Origin: CAVQFB01 sp963711675
GTDB lineage: Bacteria; Acidobacteriota; Terriglobia; Terriglobales; Acidobacteriaceae
DNA length: 64,000 nucleotides
Assembly: GCA_963711675.1 (NCBI GenBank)
Contig: CAVQFB010000002.1
Location: forward strand, 372,001-436,000
Reading direction: 5' to 3'
The notes beneath the pieces were generated by a model. It worked only from the letters and a program-made list of their open reading frames with translations, was not told where the DNA came from and did no database searches. Every line of letters starts with the position of its first letter. Within the stretch, counting starts at the first letter, position 1. Positions 62,118 through 64,000 of the stretch are shown piece by piece. The translations under genes and the position numbers were made by a program.

Positions 62118-62803
62118 GGGTGCCTCAGTGAGAATCGGGGCTCACTGCCTGACAGAAGCCGGAGAATGTTCTGATAATGGCGCAGGATCACTAATAAGGA
62201 GGCAATACTCATAATTAAGATGACCGTCGGCGAGAATTCGCCGCGATAGATGAGCCACGCCAGCCACGGAAAGGCTGCCGCAGCAAGCACCGAACCGAGG
62301 GAAACGAAGCGAGTGGCAACCACAGCCAGCAGGAACAACGCGAAGGCGCCCAGCATAGCCTCAGGCGCGAGGAGGGCAAAGCCTCCCACCGCCGTGGCCA
62401 CCCCTTTGCCGCCTTTGAAGCCGAGCCATACGGGAAAGCTGTGACCAATGACTGCGAAGAGTGCGGCTAGCGCTGCCAGCAGATGGATTTTATCGAGGAG
62501 GGCCCGCGCTAACGCTCTTGCCGCTGCGATCTGCTCGGGATCGGCAGCTAGGATCGCCGCATGATGCGACCCTTGCCTTGCCAGCCACATGGCGAAAGCG
62601 ACAGCCGCGAAGCCTTTGGCTGCATCGAGAACCAGAGTCAAAATGCCCAGGCCCGGGGATGACCGCGCTACGTTGGTGGCGCCGATATTCCCGCTGCCGG
62701 TGCTGCGAATGTCCTGACCGCGAAACATGCGGACGAGCAAGTATCCGAAAGGGATCGACCCTAGCAAGTAGCCGACGGCAGCGGCGAAAAGAATGGCCAA
62801 CAT
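62114..62803 (-). CDS. plsY: Acyl-phosphate glycerol-3-phosphate acyltransferase
   Basis: PlsY adds the first acyl chain in phosphatidic acid synthesis. The 229-residue polytopic protein has LLGSIPFGYLLVRMFRGQD, IRSTGSGNIGATNVAR, VLDAAKGFAAVAFA and FPVWLGFKGGKGVATAVGG, the four known motifs. An insertion of about 20 residues (ILAADPEQIAAARALARAL) makes it slightly longer than usual. It precedes gpsA with a 4-base overlap and follows thpR by 23 bases. Confidence 0.95.
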   Translation of the reverse strand: MLAILFAAAVGYLLGSIPFGYLLVRMFRGQDIRSTGSGNIGATNVARSSPGLGILTLVLDAAKGFAAVAFAMWLARQGSHHAAILAADPEQIAAARALARALLDKIHLLAALAALFAVIGHSFPVWLGFKGGKGVATAVGGFALLAPEAMLGAFALFLLAVVATRFVSLGSVLAAAAFPWLAWLIYRGEFSPTVILIMSIASLLVILRHYQNILRLLSGSEPRFSLRHP

Positions 62804-62826
62804 TCAGTTTGGACGTGCGCTCCCGG

Positions 62827-63414
62827 TCAGCGCAACGGGAAGCGTTCCAGCTTCGTGTAGCGCGATCCGCCGGGCGAGAGCTGGCTCTGATACAGAAAAA
62901 AGTCGTGGGCCCTCATTGTACCGAACTCAGGCACGGCCCGTGCGGCCAATTTCTCCTGCAGCCGCTGGAAGATGTTGTTGGGACGATCGCCCTTCTGCCG
63001 CGTCGGCGCACCCGAGCCGCGTCCACCGCGAGCCAGAGTCAAATGCGGGCTGAAGGCGTGGATTTCTTTCGAGACTCCACAGGTTGCCATGGCGTTATCG
63101 ACTGCGGAGGCAAGAGTGGCTAACACCGGGCCGGATTCGATTCCGACCCAGAAAACCCGTGGAGCTTTGGGGTTGGGGAAGAATCCGGAACCGTGAAAGG
63201 TGACTTCGAATGGAGGTGCTTGCACGGCTGACAAGGCTTTCTTGATCGTATCGACAGTTTCAGCAGGCTTCTCGCCAACAAACTTGAGCGTGACGTGCAG
63301 CGACTCCGGCTTCACCCATCGTGCTTCCGGCGCGAACCCGCTCACCCCGCTCATAAAGAGTTGGATACGCTCGCAGATCGCTTCGTCGATGTCTAGTGCG
63401 ATGAACAGACGCAT
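62827..63414 (-). CDS. thpR: RNA 2',3'-cyclic phosphodiesterase
   Basis: ThpR (2H phosphoesterase family) opens 2',3'-cyclic phosphate ends of RNA. The 195 residues contain both HxT/S motifs: ESLHVTLKFVG near residue 38-48 and HAFSPHLTLARGG near 120-132. The fold around it (AIDIDEAICERIQLFMSG) fits. It is the second gene of cinA-thpR-plsY-gpsA. Its own substrate in vivo is unclear. Confidence 0.93.
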   Translation of the reverse strand: MRLFIALDIDEAICERIQLFMSGVSGFAPEARWVKPESLHVTLKFVGEKPAETVDTIKKALSAVQAPPFEVTFHGSGFFPNPKAPRVFWVGIESGPVLATLASAVDNAMATCGVSKEIHAFSPHLTLARGGRGSGAPTRQKGDRPNNIFQRLQEKLAARAVPEFGTMRAHDFFLYQSQLSPGGSRYTKLERFPLR

Positions 63415-63501
63415 GGTTGAGGAATATTGGTTCCAGCCCGATTAAGGGACTAACGCCTCCGACTAACGACCAGCGACCAGCGACTTGTCACCATCATCTT
63501 G
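63415..63501. repeat. GACTAACGACC-type repeat words between cinA and thpR
   Basis: The spacer holds GGGACTAACGCC, CCGACTAACGACCAGC and GACCAGCGACTTGTC, varied copies of one word. It matches those at 36980, 39190 and 56680. Confidence 0.55.
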
Positions 63502-64000
63502 TCACAGCAGTTTTCTTCTGATCATATCTAGAGCCTGCTGAGTGGCGAACCAGCGGATACGTTTCCGGTCGCCCGGAAAACTTCGTTCGACCACTTCCAT
63601 TCCGCTCTCCGAGGCCAGCGCGTGGAACACCAGCCCCACCGGTTTTTCCGGAGTACCACCGGTCGGCCCGGCCACGCCCGTGATTCCCACTCCTAGATTG
63701 GCGTTGCAGCGTTTGCGAATTCCCTCGGCGAGCGCCACTGCGACTTCGCGGCTCACTGCTCCGTGCTTCTCGACCAGGTCGGCAGGCACACCAGCAAACT
63801 CCGTTTTCAACTCGTTCGAGTAAACGATCGCCCCGCCGACAAAATAGCGAGAGCTGCCGCTGATGGACGTGATCCGCTCGCCAAGAAGTCCTCCGGTGCA
63901 GGACTCCGCGACCGCGAGTGTGAGGTTTCGCATTTGCAGGTAATAACTGACAATTTGCTCGAGCGACTCGCCCTGGTGCGAAAAAACGTAGTCGCCAAGC
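63502..64000 (-). CDS. cinA: CinA-type nicotinamide-nucleotide amidase (partial, N-terminus outside window)
   Basis: The visible C-terminal half carries the PncC/CinA domain: LTLAVAESCTGGLLGERIT, YFVGGAIVYSNELKTEF, VALAEGIRKRCNANLGVGIT and GVAGPTGGTPEKPVGLV, with the catalytic Ser in ESCTGG. The frame stays open through the window edge with LGDYVFSHQGESLEQIV, the usual linker of full-length CinA (which has an N-terminal MoaB-like domain). The ATG at 63933 is therefore internal. It deamidates NMN to NaMN in pyridine nucleotide recycling. It leads the cinA-thpR-plsY-gpsA group. Confidence 0.9.
   Translation of the reverse strand, partial: LGDYVFSHQGESLEQIVSYYLQMRNLTLAVAESCTGGLLGERITSISGSSRYFVGGAIVYSNELKTEFAGVPADLVEKHGAVSREVAVALAEGIRKRCNANLGVGITGVAGPTGGTPEKPVGLVFHALASESGMEVVERSFPGDRKRIRWFATQQALDMIRRKLL

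Noticed and set aside
62980..63150. tRNA-like T-arm sequence (GGATTCGATTCCGACC)
   Set aside because: It lies inside thpR and no acceptor stem or anticodon arm can be formed around it.

Overview
The window looks like a chromosomal piece of a GC-rich, heterotrophic, aerobically respiring Gram-negative bacterium, most likely an Acidobacteriota member (Terriglobia-like). This placement is inferred from gene content: a cytochrome bc-type operon with split cytochrome b and multihaem cytochrome c, a nuo cluster joined to F0 genes, several PilZ/HEAT/SpoIIE signalling proteins, HemQ, Tat-exported oxidoreductases and low-complexity intergenic repeats. No tRNA, rRNA, CRISPR array, IS element or prophage was recognised.

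Layout. 1-3.75 kb: end of a heavy-metal RND efflux system. 3.8-8.7 kb: pirin plus ring-cleavage dioxygenase, soluble transhydrogenase SthA, and an exported HisC-like aminotransferase. 8.7-19.1 kb, all on the minus strand: a respiratory electron-transfer block. Read in transcription order it is a haem-containing outer-membrane porin, a cupredoxin, a GltD-like FAD/Fe-S oxidoreductase, a Rieske protein, cytochrome b, subunit IV, a reconstructed octahaem cytochrome c, a monohaem Ig-like cytochrome and a lipoprotein. 19.3-26.5 kb: SET-domain protein, aldo/keto reductase, PP2C phosphatase, an Rrf2 regulator with a candidate operator next to a SorAB-like sulfite dehydrogenase pair, and a PLP decarboxylase. 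26.5-31.4 kb: lysS, a response-regulator/PilZ/SpoIIE phosphatase, a duplicated 5' piece of lysS and an orphan membrane protein. 31.6-44.6 kb: nuoA, a small PH-like gene, nuoCDHJKLMN and the F0 genes atpZ-atpI-atpB-atpE, closed by a strong terminator. NuoB, NuoI, NuoEFG and all F1 genes are absent. 44.6-51.6 kb: HEAT/PilZ protein, CHAD-HD protein, MmcB-like nuclease-fold protein, and a small XRE/membrane-protein group. 51.7-58.5 kb: recR-ybaB-dnaX, a STAS protein, a YeiH-like exporter, an alkyltransferase-like protein, an AhpD-like protein, HemQ and an ABM protein. 58.8-64 kb: AsmA, then cinA-thpR-plsY-gpsA.

Two things affect how the sequence should be read. First, at least ten single-base frame breaks in eight genes, including the normally essential lysS and the core subunit nuoJ, restore family-length proteins when corrected. 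They look like consensus errors rather than true pseudogenes. Second, many spacers, especially inside nuo-atp, hold degenerate word-like repeats whose two arms are inverted copies of each other, with a different word set at each locus.

The most interesting functional hypothesis is the 8.7-19.1 kb block, where a single-haem outer-membrane porin, a periplasmic copper protein and a bc-type complex with a GltD-like dehydrogenase lie together. It could connect surface electron exchange or an unusual NAD(P)H partner to the quinone pool.
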